This document shows, piece after piece, positions 8,602 to 16,709 of a stretch of 23,662 nt of DNA. Position 1 is the stretch's first letter. Every line of letters begins with the position of its first letter. The stretch is from SLNP01 sp964446435. GTDB lineage: Bacteria > Bacteroidota > Bacteroidia > Bacteroidales > VadinHA17. The stretch is from contig CAYUOS010000042.1 in the NCBI GenBank assembly GCA_964446435.1, positions 1 to 23,662 on the forward strand, written 5' to 3'. The translations under genes and the position numbers were made by a program. The notes beneath the pieces are model-generated. The model searched no databases and was not told the origin of the DNA. It saw only the letters and a list, made by a program, of their open reading frames with translations.

Positions 8602-10372
8602 CTCTGGTTCCGTTAACCTCAGGTAGCCATCCCTCGCATTTCACGGGTATACGAAGACCATTGCCATGTTTCTCTGGAAGGAGCTCTTCGTGGCGCCACA
8701 GCGATACGTAATGATAATTATCATCTTGCTCTGCATCAAACAGATAGCCACCATATCCTTCATCTGACATATTCAATACGGTATATATTCTCTTCTGCCC
8801 GTCTTTCCACATATTGACATAAATATTGTCAGCCGCAGTCTGAATCAGGGGCGTCCAGTCAGGATCGAGAAATGCCCTGTTGTTCTGTCTCAGAATAAAG
8901 GTAGTTGATGAAAGGAACTCCATATCAGAACGGAACTGGTCGTTGCGACCTCCCGGCCGGAACATATTGAGTTCTGTACCGTAGCCATTGAAAAATGCAA
9001 TTGCCAGTTCCCTTTTAAGATTGCTCTCGCCAACGTCACCGACCCTGAAAATTGCAAAATCAGGCTTGATAACCTTGTTGAGATTCAGTTCCGGACTCAT
9101 AAAGATGGCATTGTGCACCCTTCCGGAGATAATGCCGGGCATATCCTTCACAACGGCCATACCCTCTGAATACATAACCACGCCTTTTCTAACGCTGTCA
9201 GCAGCTTTCTGCAACTCCTCGCTGGAACTTCCCCTTGTGTCAAGCACGACCCCATCGGCTTCAACTGCCTTTATCACATCAGCCATACCCTGGAAATGGT
9301 CTTCAATGCGGGTGCTGTTATCCCATGGGTTCCAGGCAATGAACAGTCTTGAGTTGTACTGACGCAGCAACCTGGAGAAGTTTCTCAACTGATCAACCCC
9401 TCCCGGCAGGTTCCTGTAAAGATCCCACTGGTTCCTCTGATCAAGGCCCAGCCTGGGCCACGTAGGCCAGATTCCGAAAACATCAATATATCCGAACAGG
9501 TCATTGTATTCCTTAAGTGTCTCACCAAACCTGTACCTCCCCGAGAATCTGTCGTAGTATTCAATGTCCCACGGATACTGCAGAACAACCAGGTAACTCC
9601 CCTTTATCCAGTCAAGATCTTTACGTTCGTACAATTCATTGTCAAACTCTTCAATTTCGTAAAGGAATCTGTCCCGAAACATCAGCTTCAATCCATCCTG
9701 CCAGTTGCCTGAGAAAAGCTCGGAATATATATCATAAACCACTTTCCCTCCGGGTGGCAGAACAGTCTCATATCTGCCCCTCGCAGCACCTTCAACCTTA
9801 ACCCGTCTTGCAATAGCTGCAACTGACCTGGTATAGGAAATCTGGTATGTCATGAAGCCCATCTCCCATGCATTATCAGGAAGAATGACTCTAAGAGGCC
9901 TGTATCCTGGCCTGTGAAGCCATGCCCTTGCCAGATCGCGGGGTCCTGAACCGGTGATGAATACCGAACCCTTATCTTCACCAAACGGCACAACATTGCT
10001 GATTGTAATAGTATCTAGCCCCCTGTTCTCAAATAGAACCTCCCACTTAACACCCGGGTGACCTATTCCGTGATTTCGCAAGAGGACCTGCAATCCACCT
10101 GCCCAGTTCATAACATAATTGCCTGTTACAAAACCCACCTCAACGTCTGCTGATGTTGCATACCTCCCATTGTGCCTGAAACTGAAAACCGGCCGGTTAA
10201 TATCAGGCTTGATAAGGGTACTGTCATTGAATACGAAGCTTTCGGCTACTATTCCGGTCTTTTTCGCGAGCTGGATCCTAAGCAGTTCCTGTGCATCAAG
10301 TTGCAGACTGAGGGTTGTCAAAAGCAAAATGAATGACAAAAAACCGGGTGTTAAGCCTCTTATTATATGCAT
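8602..10372 (-). CDS. Secreted TIM-barrel glycoside-hydrolase-like protein, 3' end lost in assembly gap
   Basis: 590 residues are visible from ATG 10372 to the gap. Residues 1-28 are a signal peptide ending near LQLDAQ. An N-terminal beta-rich region (about 30-220) leads into a barrel-like region with alternating strand motifs: YLVVLQYPWD (260-269), YIDVFGIWPTWPRLG (295-309), RLFIAWNPWD (342-351), ADGVVLDTRGSS (372-383) and GVVMYSEGM (397-405). This layout resembles retaining alpha-glycosidase folds, with D378 and E403 as candidate catalytic acids, but I cannot name a CAZy family. A beta-sandwich (~505-580) follows, ending IPVKCEGWLPEVNGTR. Its product may act in the periplasm or outside the cell on a glycan. 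Downstream on the same strand is an FGE-like domain, and the two may be a single protein. No lipobox is seen. Confidence 0.7.
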
Positions 10373-10490
10373 ATTGATGATTATAGAAGGAGTACTTTTT
10401 TTTTATCTGCAATTTATGACTATTTACTCTAAAATAATAACGACATCACCGGTTGCGGCCACCGATCTGCATAAAAATTGACCAATATTG

Positions 10491-10521
10491 TTTCTCTGTT
10501 CAAAATATTATTGTAATTTTC
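10491..10521 (+). promoter_or_regulatory. Possible promoter for the small lipoprotein gene
   Basis: TTTC at 10491-10494, 19 bases, then TAATTTTC at 10514-10521. Each box is one base from the Bacteroidota consensus (TTTG-N19-TAnnTTTG) with exact spacing. Transcription would start about 10 bases before the ATG. Two mismatches make this tentative. Confidence 0.3.
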
Positions 10522-10537
10522 AACTCTGAAGTAAACA

Positions 10538-10756
10538 ATGATTCTGATGCCTGGGTTTCTCAGAAAATATAATTATTTGATTCTCTTACTTGCTGCACTT
10601 ACAATTGCAGGTTGTGCTTCATCAAGAAAGAGCAACTGGATTAAGGAACGCAAAAAGTCAGGATATGTTACCACATCGCAGCTTGGAAAGAATAAGTACT
10701 ATTTCTCAAGCGGCTACCAGAAAAAACTCTACAGATCGATGAAGAGAAAAAGGTAG
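10538..10756 (+). CDS. Small basic lipoprotein of unknown function
   Basis: 72-residue product with a lipoprotein signal peptide: a charged LRKYN start, a hydrophobic LILLLAALTIA stretch, and the lipobox IAGC with the lipid-bearing cysteine at about residue 26. The mature ~47 residues are strongly cationic, with SSRKSNWIKERKKSG near the start and QKKLYRSMKRKR at the end, and contain aromatic YYFSSGY. Translation could start at the second ATG (10547), which gives a tidier signal peptide. It stands alone between a divergent glycosidase-like gene and a convergent metallo-hydrolase. I do not recognise a named family. A membrane-tethered basic tail could touch LPS, peptidoglycan or nucleic acid, but that is only inference. 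The signal peptide and lipobox make it likely to be a real gene. Confidence 0.75.
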   Translation: MILMPGFLRKYNYLILLLAALTIAGCASSRKSNWIKERKKSGYVTTSQLGKNKYYFSSGYQKKLYRSMKRKR

Positions 10757-10768
10757 CCAGGCCTGGCT
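10755..10768. terminator. Perfect 14-base palindrome between convergent genes
   Basis: AGCCAGGCCTGGCT is a perfect inverted repeat that begins inside the lipoprotein stop codon (TAG, 10754-10756) and ends 3 bases before the stop of the opposing gene. It could fold as a 5-base-pair hairpin with a GGCC loop and act as a weak terminator for both genes, but there is no clear T tract on either side. Confidence 0.25.
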
Positions 10769-10771
10769 CCT

Positions 10772-11539
10772 TCATTCATTGCAGCCAAAACTCAACCCAT
10801 CGTAAGCCAGTTGAACATTTGCAGGCAATTCCCTGCAGACATCCTCATGCAGACCCATCTGATGCCCGATATGTGTTATATAGGTTTTCCTCGGAGATAT
10901 ACCGGCCGATACTTCTATTGCCTCCCTGAGACTGAAATGGCTTATATGGGCCTCCTTTCTAAGAGCATTAATAATCAAATATTTGACTCCGACAAGTTTC
11001 TCCTTGCTCTCTTCCGGAATATAGTTGGCGTCGGTTATGTATGCCACATCTCCACACCTGAAGCCAAAAATTGGCAACCTGTAGTGGAAGACCCTTATAG
11101 GCTCTAACCTTATGTCTCCTATTGTAAAAGGATACCCGTCAATATCCATCAGCCTCATTTTAGGAACCCCGGGATACTGATGTTCAGCAAATACATATGC
11201 ATACTCCTTTCTGATTGCTTTCTGTACCCTCTCCTCTGCATACACCTCTATTGCATCGGATGTCTTGTAATTGAAAGCCCTTACGTCGTCCATTCCTGCG
11301 ATATGGTCTTTATGCTCATGTGTAAGGGCGATCGCGTCAAGCTTCCTTGTATTGGTGCGCAACATCTGTTGCCTGAAATCAGGTCCGGCGTCAATGGCTA
11401 TGGTTGTGGTTGAAGACTGAACCAGCAGTGATGTTCGCAGCCTGTTGTCCCTGATATCGGCAGAGTTGCATACCGAACAATCACAGGCAATTACCGGAAT
11501 GCCCTGTGAAGTACCTGTTCCTAAAAATGTGATTTTCAC
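10772..11539 (-). CDS. Metallo-beta-lactamase-fold phosphodiesterase, PhnP-like
   Basis: Metal-dependent hydrolase of 255 residues. It opens with the beta-strand and loop FLGTGTSQGIP (5-15) typical of the PhnP/RNase Z side of the superfamily. C19, C21 and C24 (ACDCSVCNS) match the position of PhnP's extra structural zinc site. The metal-binding motif THEHKDH is at 73-79, followed by GMDD. Later motifs include VFHYRLPIFGFRCGD, YITDANYIPEE and YITHIGHQMG with further His/Asp ligands. The known PhnP cleaves 5-phosphoribosyl 1,2-cyclic phosphate, but no phosphonate genes are here, so the substrate may differ. The start is GTG 11539 (reads VKITFLGTG). A well-formed promoter lies just upstream on the minus strand. 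It is convergent with the small lipoprotein gene. Confidence 0.88.
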   Translation of the reverse strand: MKITFLGTGTSQGIPVIACDCSVCNSADIRDNRLRTSLLVQSSTTTIAIDAGPDFRQQMLRTNTRKLDAIALTHEHKDHIAGMDDVRAFNYKTSDAIEVYAEERVQKAIRKEYAYVFAEHQYPGVPKMRLMDIDGYPFTIGDIRLEPIRVFHYRLPIFGFRCGDVAYITDANYIPEESKEKLVGVKYLIINALRKEAHISHFSLREAIEVSAGISPRKTYITHIGHQMGLHEDVCRELPANVQLAYDGLSFGCNE

Positions 11540-11561
11540 TCTGCCACTTAAATTTTCATTA

Positions 11562-11592
11562 CAAACCTACCTAAAAAAAACAAGGTGTCAAA
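11562..11592 (-). promoter_or_regulatory. Full Bacteroidota promoter (TTTG-N19-TAGGTTTG) for the PhnP-like gene
   Basis: On the minus strand TTTG (11592-11589) is followed by exactly 19 bases and then TAGGTTTG (11569-11562). Both boxes match the known Bacteroidota sigma-ABfr consensus, TTTG at -33 and TAnnTTTG at -7, with ideal spacing. Transcription would start near 11555, about 16 bases before the GTG start. Confidence 0.7.
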
Positions 11593-11625
11593 AGCAACCA
11601 CTGTTTAAGAAACGGATTCCTTTTA

Positions 11626-11633
11626 TATCTTTA
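11626..11633 (+). promoter_or_regulatory. Possible -7 element (TATCTTTA) for the methyltransferase gene
   Basis: TATCTTTA differs from TAnnTTTG only in the last base and lies 18 bases before the proposed GTG start at 11652. The -33 region has only GTTTA. This placement argues against the much longer frame that opens at 11445, whose extra residues would be upstream of the promoter. Confidence 0.3.
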
Positions 11634-11651
11634 CGGAAACACCCGATTCTC

Positions 11652-12353
11652 GTGAAAGGAACCCTTTACCTTATACCTCTACCGCTGGGCGACAGTCAAT
11701 TGATTGAGTCAATACCCTCAGGTGTTATGGAGACCATAGGCAGATTGAGACATTTTATCGTAGAGGAGATCAGGACAGCCAGGAGATACCTTCGAAGTGT
11801 CGACAGGAGATTTCCTCTCGATGAATCGGTCTTCCACGTACTTAATGAACATACCAGGGAGGAGGATATTGCCATTATGCTTCTTGAAGCCCTGAAGGGA
11901 AACGATGTGGGTCTGATGAGCGAGGCCGGACTGCCCGGGATAGCCGACCCCGGTTCTCTCATAGTAAGGATGGCTCACAGGAAGGGTATAAAGGTAAAGC
12001 CACTTTCGGGTCCATCCTCAATTGTCCTTGCCCTTATCGCCTCAGGCCTTAATGGCCAGAACTTCTGCTTTAATGGGTATCTGCCAGTGAAACACCCTGA
12101 AAGGGAGAGAAAGATAAGGGAGATAGAATCAAGATCAAGAATAGGTGAGGCACAGATTTTCATTGAGACACCGTACCGGAACATAAAGCTTGTCGAGGAC
12201 CTGATCAGAATTTGCATGGGCTCAACACTCCTGTGCATCGCCTCGGGTATTACAACAGAAGCTGAATTCATTCATACCATGACGATTAATGAATGGAAGG
12301 GCAGGTTGCCGGAGATCAACAGGATACCTGCCGTTTTTATCCTTCAGGCCTGA
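11652..12353 (+). CDS. Short RsmI-like (tetrapyrrole methylase fold) SAM-dependent methyltransferase
   Basis: 233-residue member of the RsmI/YraL group, whose best-known member 2'-O-methylates C1402 of 16S rRNA. Visible motifs are the N-terminal strand KGTLYLIPLPLGD, the SAM-site loop GLMSEAGLPGIADPGSLIV, the second loop VKPLSGPSSIVLALIASGL, FCFNGYLPVKHPER, and FIETPYRN, which stands where RsmI has YESTHR. The protein ends soon after, lacking the small C-terminal domain of full-length RsmI. The frame is open upstream to 11445, but that extension has no family similarity and lies over the neighbouring gene's start and promoter, so GTG 11652 was chosen. Bacteroidota often have a short paralogue of this kind next to a standard RsmI. 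The exact RNA target is unknown. Confidence 0.85.
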   Translation: MKGTLYLIPLPLGDSQLIESIPSGVMETIGRLRHFIVEEIRTARRYLRSVDRRFPLDESVFHVLNEHTREEDIAIMLLEALKGNDVGLMSEAGLPGIADPGSLIVRMAHRKGIKVKPLSGPSSIVLALIASGLNGQNFCFNGYLPVKHPERERKIREIESRSRIGEAQIFIETPYRNIKLVEDLIRICMGSTLLCIASGITTEAEFIHTMTINEWKGRLPEINRIPAVFILQA

Positions 12354-12474
12354 ATCAGCTGACCTTTTGAAGAATACGTTAAAAAGTGTAAAGAGTATTT
12401 AATAACATCCTGCAGCGCGATATGTGCTGACAGATAATTCATAAATTGGACCATAAACCAAAACCACTAGCACC

Positions 12475-15400
12475 ATGCGTAAGAGTATTATTCTTGCAGT
12501 CATCATTTTGATGATACCTGCATCGTTTTCGCTTGTTGCCCAAAAGGTTGACATGAGTATGTTTCATGGAATGAGACCACGCAATGTCGGGCCTGCAGGG
12601 ATGAGCGGAAGAGTAACGGCAATAGCTGCTGACCCGAGGAACTATGATGTATTCTATGTTGGAACCGCCTCAGGCGGATTATGGAAGACAACGGGCGGTG
12701 GAGTCACATTTGAACCAATATTTGACAATGAGCAGGTGGCATCGATCGGTGCACTGGCAATTGATCCGAAAAGGCCAGACATCATCTGGGCGGGTACAGG
12801 CGAAGGAAATCCCAGAAACAGTCTCACCAATGGAAGAGGTGTCTATAAGAGTCTTGACGGAGGCAAAACATGGAAACTGGTGGGCCTGGAAGAAACGAGC
12901 AATATTCACAGGATTCTGATCAATCCAAATAACAGTGATATTGTATATGTCGGGGCTATTGGCAATCCGTGGGGACCAAACACAGAAAGAGGACTCTATA
13001 AGACTACCGATGGTGGCAGGTCCTGGAAAAAGATACTTTACAATGGGCCCACTGTAGGGGTATGCGACATGGTAATGGACCCTACTAATCCGGACAAGCT
13101 GTTTGTCGGTATGTGGAATCACCAGCGCTGGCCATGGTTCTTCAATTCCGGAGGCCCGGGTTCAGGCCTCTATATGACACTTGATGGCGGTGAAACCTTC
13201 AGCCGTATAACAAATGGCATTCCTGAAGAGACAGGAAGGATAGGTCTGGCTATTTCGGTAAACAGGCCTGATTATGTTTATGCATATGTCGAGTCAAGGC
13301 CAAGTGCAATCTACAGGTCAACAGATGGCGGCTTCAGATGGGAAAAGAGAGGTGAACAGGGAATCGGTGGGAGGCCGTTCTATTACGCTGAGATTCATAT
13401 AGATCCGCAAAACGAGAACAGACTCTACACAATTCATACCGGTGTCAACATGAGCGAGGATGGCGGTCTTACGTTTCCGCATCGCATTGCTTCCACCATT
13501 CACCCCGACAGGCATGCATGGTGGATCAACCCCGAGAACCCAAGGCACATGATGGAGGGTAACGACGGAGGCCTCGCAGTAACTTATGATATGGGCAAGA
13601 CATGGAAACATATAATGAATCTGCCCCTTGGTCAGTTCTATCATATCAATGTTGATATGGAGATGCCTTACTTTATTTACGGCGGTATGCAGGATAATGG
13701 CAGCTGGCGTGGTCCGGCCTACAAATGGGGAGGTCCGATAATAAATGAGGACTGGGACTGGCTTATCGGAGGTGACGGCTTTGATGCAATGCCGGTACCG
13801 GGTGATCCACGTTATTGTTACGCACAGTCACAGGGTGGAGCACTGCGCAGGGTAGATCTTCTTACCGGTGGAACCACAAGCATAAGACCTTCAGGCGGCC
13901 CCGGAGAAAGACTCAGGTTCAACTGGAACAGTGCCCTTGCACAGGACCCGTTTGATGCAAATACAATCTATTTTGGAAGCCAGTATGTCCACAAAAGCAC
14001 CGATCGTGGTGATACCTGGGAAAGGATATCGGAAGACCTCACAACCAACGATCCCGAGAAGCAGCGGTATAACCAGAGTGGCGGAATTACCAGAGACGCA
14101 ACAGGAGCTGAGGTTCACACCACAATTATTACAATATCACCCTCACCTGTACAGAAGGGTGTCATCTGGGCAGGCACCGATGACGGTAATATACAGGTAA
14201 CAACCGACGGCGGGAAGACCTGGGTAAATACCACACCCAATCTGAAAGGTGTACCGGCAGGATCGTGGGTCCCGCAGGTTACTGCCTCCTCATTCAATGC
14301 CGGAGAAGCTTTTGTAGTGGTAAACAACTATCGCAGGGGAGACAACAGTGCTCACCTATATGTGACAAAGAACTTCGGCAAAAGCTGGGAGAGGTTGATT
14401 GATGATACAAAGGTATGGGGCTATGTTCTCTGCTTTGTCCAGGATCCAATAGAGCCAAAACTGATGTTCGCAGGAACAGAATTCGGACTCTACGTCAGTT
14501 TCGATGCTGGCAGGATATGGAACAAGTGGTTAACCAATTATCCCACCGTATCAACATACGACCTGGTGATACATCCACGTGAACACGACCTGGTGATTGC
14601 GACTTTTGGACGGGCAAATTACGTACTTGATGATATCCGGCCACTTCGGGAAATTGCAAAGACATCAGGTGCAGCCATGAACAGGAAGGTGGTGGCATTT
14701 GAGCCTCCTCTGGCAGTGATGGCAACCTCCAGAAACAACCCGGGCTACTATTACAGGGGAGATGCCATGTATGAGGGAACCAACAGGCCAATCGCAGCAA
14801 TGCTGTCGGCATGGGTTGGAGACGGTGTGACAGACGAGCGCCTCAAAGTGGAGATACTGTCGATGAATGACGTTGTAATCAGAGAGATGGATGTTCCTGC
14901 CAGAAAGGGAGTAAACCGGTTCTCATGGAGGTTCGACCGTGATGCAGCGCCAATTGCAGGTACCATAAACCGGGGAGGCCAGGAGAACGAAGCATTAAGA
15001 GCAGCCATGCAGCAGGCAGGAAGAACCGGTGGAGGCGGAAGGGTGCATCCCGGAACGTATAAGGTCAGGATGTCGATAGGTGGAGAGTCATCAGTCACAG
15101 AAATTAAGGTTATAAACGACCCCCGTCTTGATGCACCTGACGTTGAGGCGGCAACAAGGAATCTTGGAGAGGCCGAACCGTTTATCCCACGCATTACTGC
15201 ACTGAATGAACTCTATCAAAAGTTCTATGACTGCAATCAGATCATCACGAAGGTAGATGAGTTTGTCAGGATGGATCAACGGATTGCAACTGAACTGAAC
15301 GATGTGCATGCACCTCTAAGAGATAAATATAATGCAGCTGAAAGAAGGCTGAGCGGAAGACCCGAAGGACTTTTCGCACGGATCAACAACTACAGGATAC

Positions 15401-15573
15401 TGACAACAGCAGCACGTAGTCTTACACCTTCTGAAAGAGCCCAGATTGAAGCCGTGTCACCGGCAATCGTGGAAGCCACATCGGTAATAAACGAATTTCT
15501 GAATAGCGAGTGGCCAAAGTACCTTGAGCAGCTGAAGGCAAAGAAGATACCGATTGAACCCCTTATTCGTTAG
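12475..15573 (+). CDS. Large secreted Asp-box / VPS10-like beta-propeller protein
   Basis: 1032 residues with a signal peptide (1-23, ending SLVAQK). The first ~730 residues are a run of Asp-box (BNR) turns: KSLDGGKTW, KTTDGGRSW, MTLDGGETF, RSTDGGFRW, MSEDGGLTF, KSTDRGDTW, VTTDGGKTW, VTKNFGKSW and VSFDAGRIW. These alternate with strand motifs such as VFYVGTASGGLWKT and IIWAGTGEGN. This is the ten-bladed propeller seen in sortilin/VPS10 and xyloglucanase-like proteins, annotated in Bacteroidota as 'glycosyl hydrolase' although catalysis is often unproven. Residues ~770-900 form a beta-domain (a FlgD-like turn at VIREMDVPARKGVNRFSW), and 930-1030 is helical. There is no Por-type C-terminal sorting domain. 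It stands alone and ends 29 bases before a terminator. Location is likely periplasmic or outer-membrane; the substrate is unknown. Confidence 0.88.
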   Translation: MRKSIILAVIILMIPASFSLVAQKVDMSMFHGMRPRNVGPAGMSGRVTAIAADPRNYDVFYVGTASGGLWKTTGGGVTFEPIFDNEQVASIGALAIDPKRPDIIWAGTGEGNPRNSLTNGRGVYKSLDGGKTWKLVGLEETSNIHRILINPNNSDIVYVGAIGNPWGPNTERGLYKTTDGGRSWKKILYNGPTVGVCDMVMDPTNPDKLFVGMWNHQRWPWFFNSGGPGSGLYMTLDGGETFSRITNGIPEETGRIGLAISVNRPDYVYAYVESRPSAIYRSTDGGFRWEKRGEQGIGGRPFYYAEIHIDPQNENRLYTIHTGVNMSEDGGLTFPHRIASTIHPDRHAWWINPENPRHMMEGNDGGLAVTYDMGKTWKHIMNLPLGQFYHINVDMEMPYFIYGGMQDNGSWRGPAYKWGGPIINEDWDWLIGGDGFDAMPVPGDPRYCYAQSQGGALRRVDLLTGGTTSIRPSGGPGERLRFNWNSALAQDPFDANTIYFGSQYVHKSTDRGDTWERISEDLTTNDPEKQRYNQSGGITRDATGAEVHTTIITISPSPVQKGVIWAGTDDGNIQVTTDGGKTWVNTTPNLKGVPAGSWVPQVTASSFNAGEAFVVVNNYRRGDNSAHLYVTKNFGKSWERLIDDTKVWGYVLCFVQDPIEPKLMFAGTEFGLYVSFDAGRIWNKWLTNYPTVSTYDLVIHPREHDLVIATFGRANYVLDDIRPLREIAKTSGAAMNRKVVAFEPPLAVMATSRNNPGYYYRGDAMYEGTNRPIAAMLSAWVGDGVTDERLKVEILSMNDVVIREMDVPARKGVNRFSWRFDRDAAPIAGTINRGGQENEALRAAMQQAGRTGGGGRVHPGTYKVRMSIGGESSVTEIKVINDPRLDAPDVEAATRNLGEAEPFIPRITALNELYQKFYDCNQIITKVDEFVRMDQRIATELNDVHAPLRDKYNAAERRLSGRPEGLFARINNYRILTTAARSLTPSERAQIEAVSPAIVEATSVINEFLNSEWPKYLEQLKAKKIPIEPLIR

Positions 15574-15601
15574 CCTGCAGAACAATAACCGATACAGGCT
15601 G

Positions 15602-15649
15602 AAAACAAAAAACCGCCTTCACATAATTTCCGTGAAGGCGGTTTTGTTT
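15602..15649. terminator. Bidirectional Rho-independent terminator
   Basis: A perfect 12-base-pair stem, AACCGCCTTCAC (15611-15622) with GTGAAGGCGGTT (15632-15643), and a 9-base loop. An A-rich run precedes it (15602-15610) and a T-rich run (TTGTTT) follows, so it works in both directions. It separates the propeller gene from the convergent FKBP operon. Confidence 0.92.
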
Positions 15650-15656
15650 CAGCAGG

Positions 15657-16148
15657 CTATTTACCCGGACCGGGAATTATATACCTCAGTTCAAGCTCAA
15701 AATATACCGGTGTATAGGGCCCGATGTAGTATCCAAAACCGTATTTACCCCAGGCAAGTGAAGACGGGACAACGATATTAGCCTTTCCTCCCACCTTCAT
15801 ATATGACACACCCTCAGTAAAACCTGCTATCAGCTCGGTCGTCCCAAGGGGAAACTGGTAGGCATCCCCTGAGGTTCTGTCCTCAAGCGTAACTCCTGTC
15901 AGTAATTTCATCTTGTAGTAAACGCCCACTGTATCAGTCTGTAACGCGAAATTACCGGTACCAGTCTGAGTCTCGATATAATATAAGCCAGATGCTTTGG
16001 GTGGTGCGGTTATATTGTTCAATGCAATAAAATTTCTTATCTGATCTTCCTCCTCCTGTTGCAGCCTCTTGTCCATACTACATGATGCCAGACTGGCGAT
16101 CGCAACTGCAATCATTACTACCGGTGCAATTCTAAATTTCATTTTCAT
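15657..16148 (-). CDS. FKBP-type peptidyl-prolyl isomerase-like lipoprotein (second of a pair)
   Basis: 163 residues. The N-terminus is a lipoprotein signal: a KMKFR start, a hydrophobic VVMIAVAIASLA core and a lipobox LASC, with the cysteine at residue 23. A helical linker (MDKRLQQEEEDQIRNFIA) leads into an FKBP domain from about 60, with VGVYYKMKLLTG, FPLGTTELIAGFTEGVSYMK, GGKANIVVPSSLAWG and PVYFELELRYI. The usual FKBP active-site Trp in the V-I-x-G-W motif is Phe here (IAGF), and Tyr of LAYG is Trp (LAWG), so isomerase activity may be low. It is likely an envelope chaperone. It lies 24 bases after the preceding FKBP lipoprotein in the same operon and ends at the shared terminator. Start ATG 16148; ATG 16142 also works. 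Confidence 0.87.
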   Translation of the reverse strand: MKMKFRIAPVVMIAVAIASLASCSMDKRLQQEEEDQIRNFIALNNITAPPKASGLYYIETQTGTGNFALQTDTVGVYYKMKLLTGVTLEDRTSGDAYQFPLGTTELIAGFTEGVSYMKVGGKANIVVPSSLAWGKYGFGYYIGPYTPVYFELELRYIIPGPGK

Positions 16149-16172
16149 CCCTTTCTTTTCCTTTTATAACGA

Positions 16173-16709
16173 TTAATACTCTTTTCCATTGTGTCTTATT
16201 ACCCTTATTCTGTATACGAGCACTGATCTCGGTGGAATCTTCTCGCCATCTCCAAGCAATCCATGCCCCAGATAGGAAGGAATGATAAAAACAGCTTCAC
16301 CGCCTCCCCTGAGCAATCGCAACCCTTCATCGAGGCCTGATTCAATTGCAGTTCTTCCCATAAAAACCTCCATGAGTCCTCTCTCAGCCGATGAATAAAC
16401 CTCACTCCCATCCAGCAGATTGCAGTTGTATCTCAATGACACCCTGTCGTTCTCCCTGATAGTATCACCTGAACCCGTGTCAGTTATCATATACCATAAC
16501 CCACTGCTGGACATCTGCATGTCCAGGCCACGTCTCTCAATATAGTTTTCAATGCGCTCCCTGTCTTTCTGTACCAGGTACCTGTTTGCCTCTTCAACAG
16601 ACTGCCTGTCAGGAACTACAATTACAGCGTTCTCGTTTCTCCTCTGATTGCACGATACCATAATGATGAGTAACTGCAAAAAGATAATTAAGTATTTCAG
16701 CCTAATCAT
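16173..16709 (-). CDS. GldI-like FKBP-type lipoprotein (first of a pair)
   Basis: About 178 residues from ATG 16709. Signal peptide MIRLKYLIIFLQLLIIMVSC ends in a lipobox (MVSC). A helical segment (VEEANRYLVQKDRERIENYI) is followed by an FKBP domain, with SGLWYMITDTGSGD, NDRVSLRYNCNLLDGSEVYS, GLDEGLRLLRGGGEAVFIIP, YLGHGLLGDGEKIPP and SVLVYRIRVI. Overall order and length fit GldI and related Bacteroidota FKBP lipoproteins, which support gliding or secretion in some species. Active-site positions are altered: IESGL replaces the usual VIxGW, and LGHG replaces LAYG. In-frame ATGs at 16712 and 16718 and a GTG at 16721 are alternatives. The chosen ATG shares 8 bases with the end of the DHH gene (ATGATTAG), indicating translational coupling. 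No other gld genes are present. Confidence 0.85.
   Translation of the reverse strand: MIRLKYLIIFLQLLIIMVSCNQRRNENAVIVVPDRQSVEEANRYLVQKDRERIENYIERRGLDMQMSSSGLWYMITDTGSGDTIRENDRVSLRYNCNLLDGSEVYSSAERGLMEVFMGRTAIESGLDEGLRLLRGGGEAVFIIPSYLGHGLLGDGEKIPPRSVLVYRIRVIRHNGKEY

Noticed and set aside
8442..8711. Plus-strand frame reading through the N gap
   Set aside because: The reading frame depends on 100 placeholder bases of arbitrary length; both flanks belong to minus-strand genes.
11445..11651. 69-codon N-terminal extension of the RsmI-like methyltransferase
   Set aside because: It overlaps the start and promoter of the divergent PhnP-like gene and has no similarity to the family; the conserved domain starts at GTG 11652.
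12354..12474. Promoter for the propeller gene (TAAATTGG at 12442-12449)
   Set aside because: One mismatch in the core and nothing like TTTG at the expected spacing.
12679..13122. 147-codon minus-strand frame in the propeller gene
   Set aside because: Antisense to repeated Asp-box motifs, whose repetitive codons keep the opposite strand open by chance.
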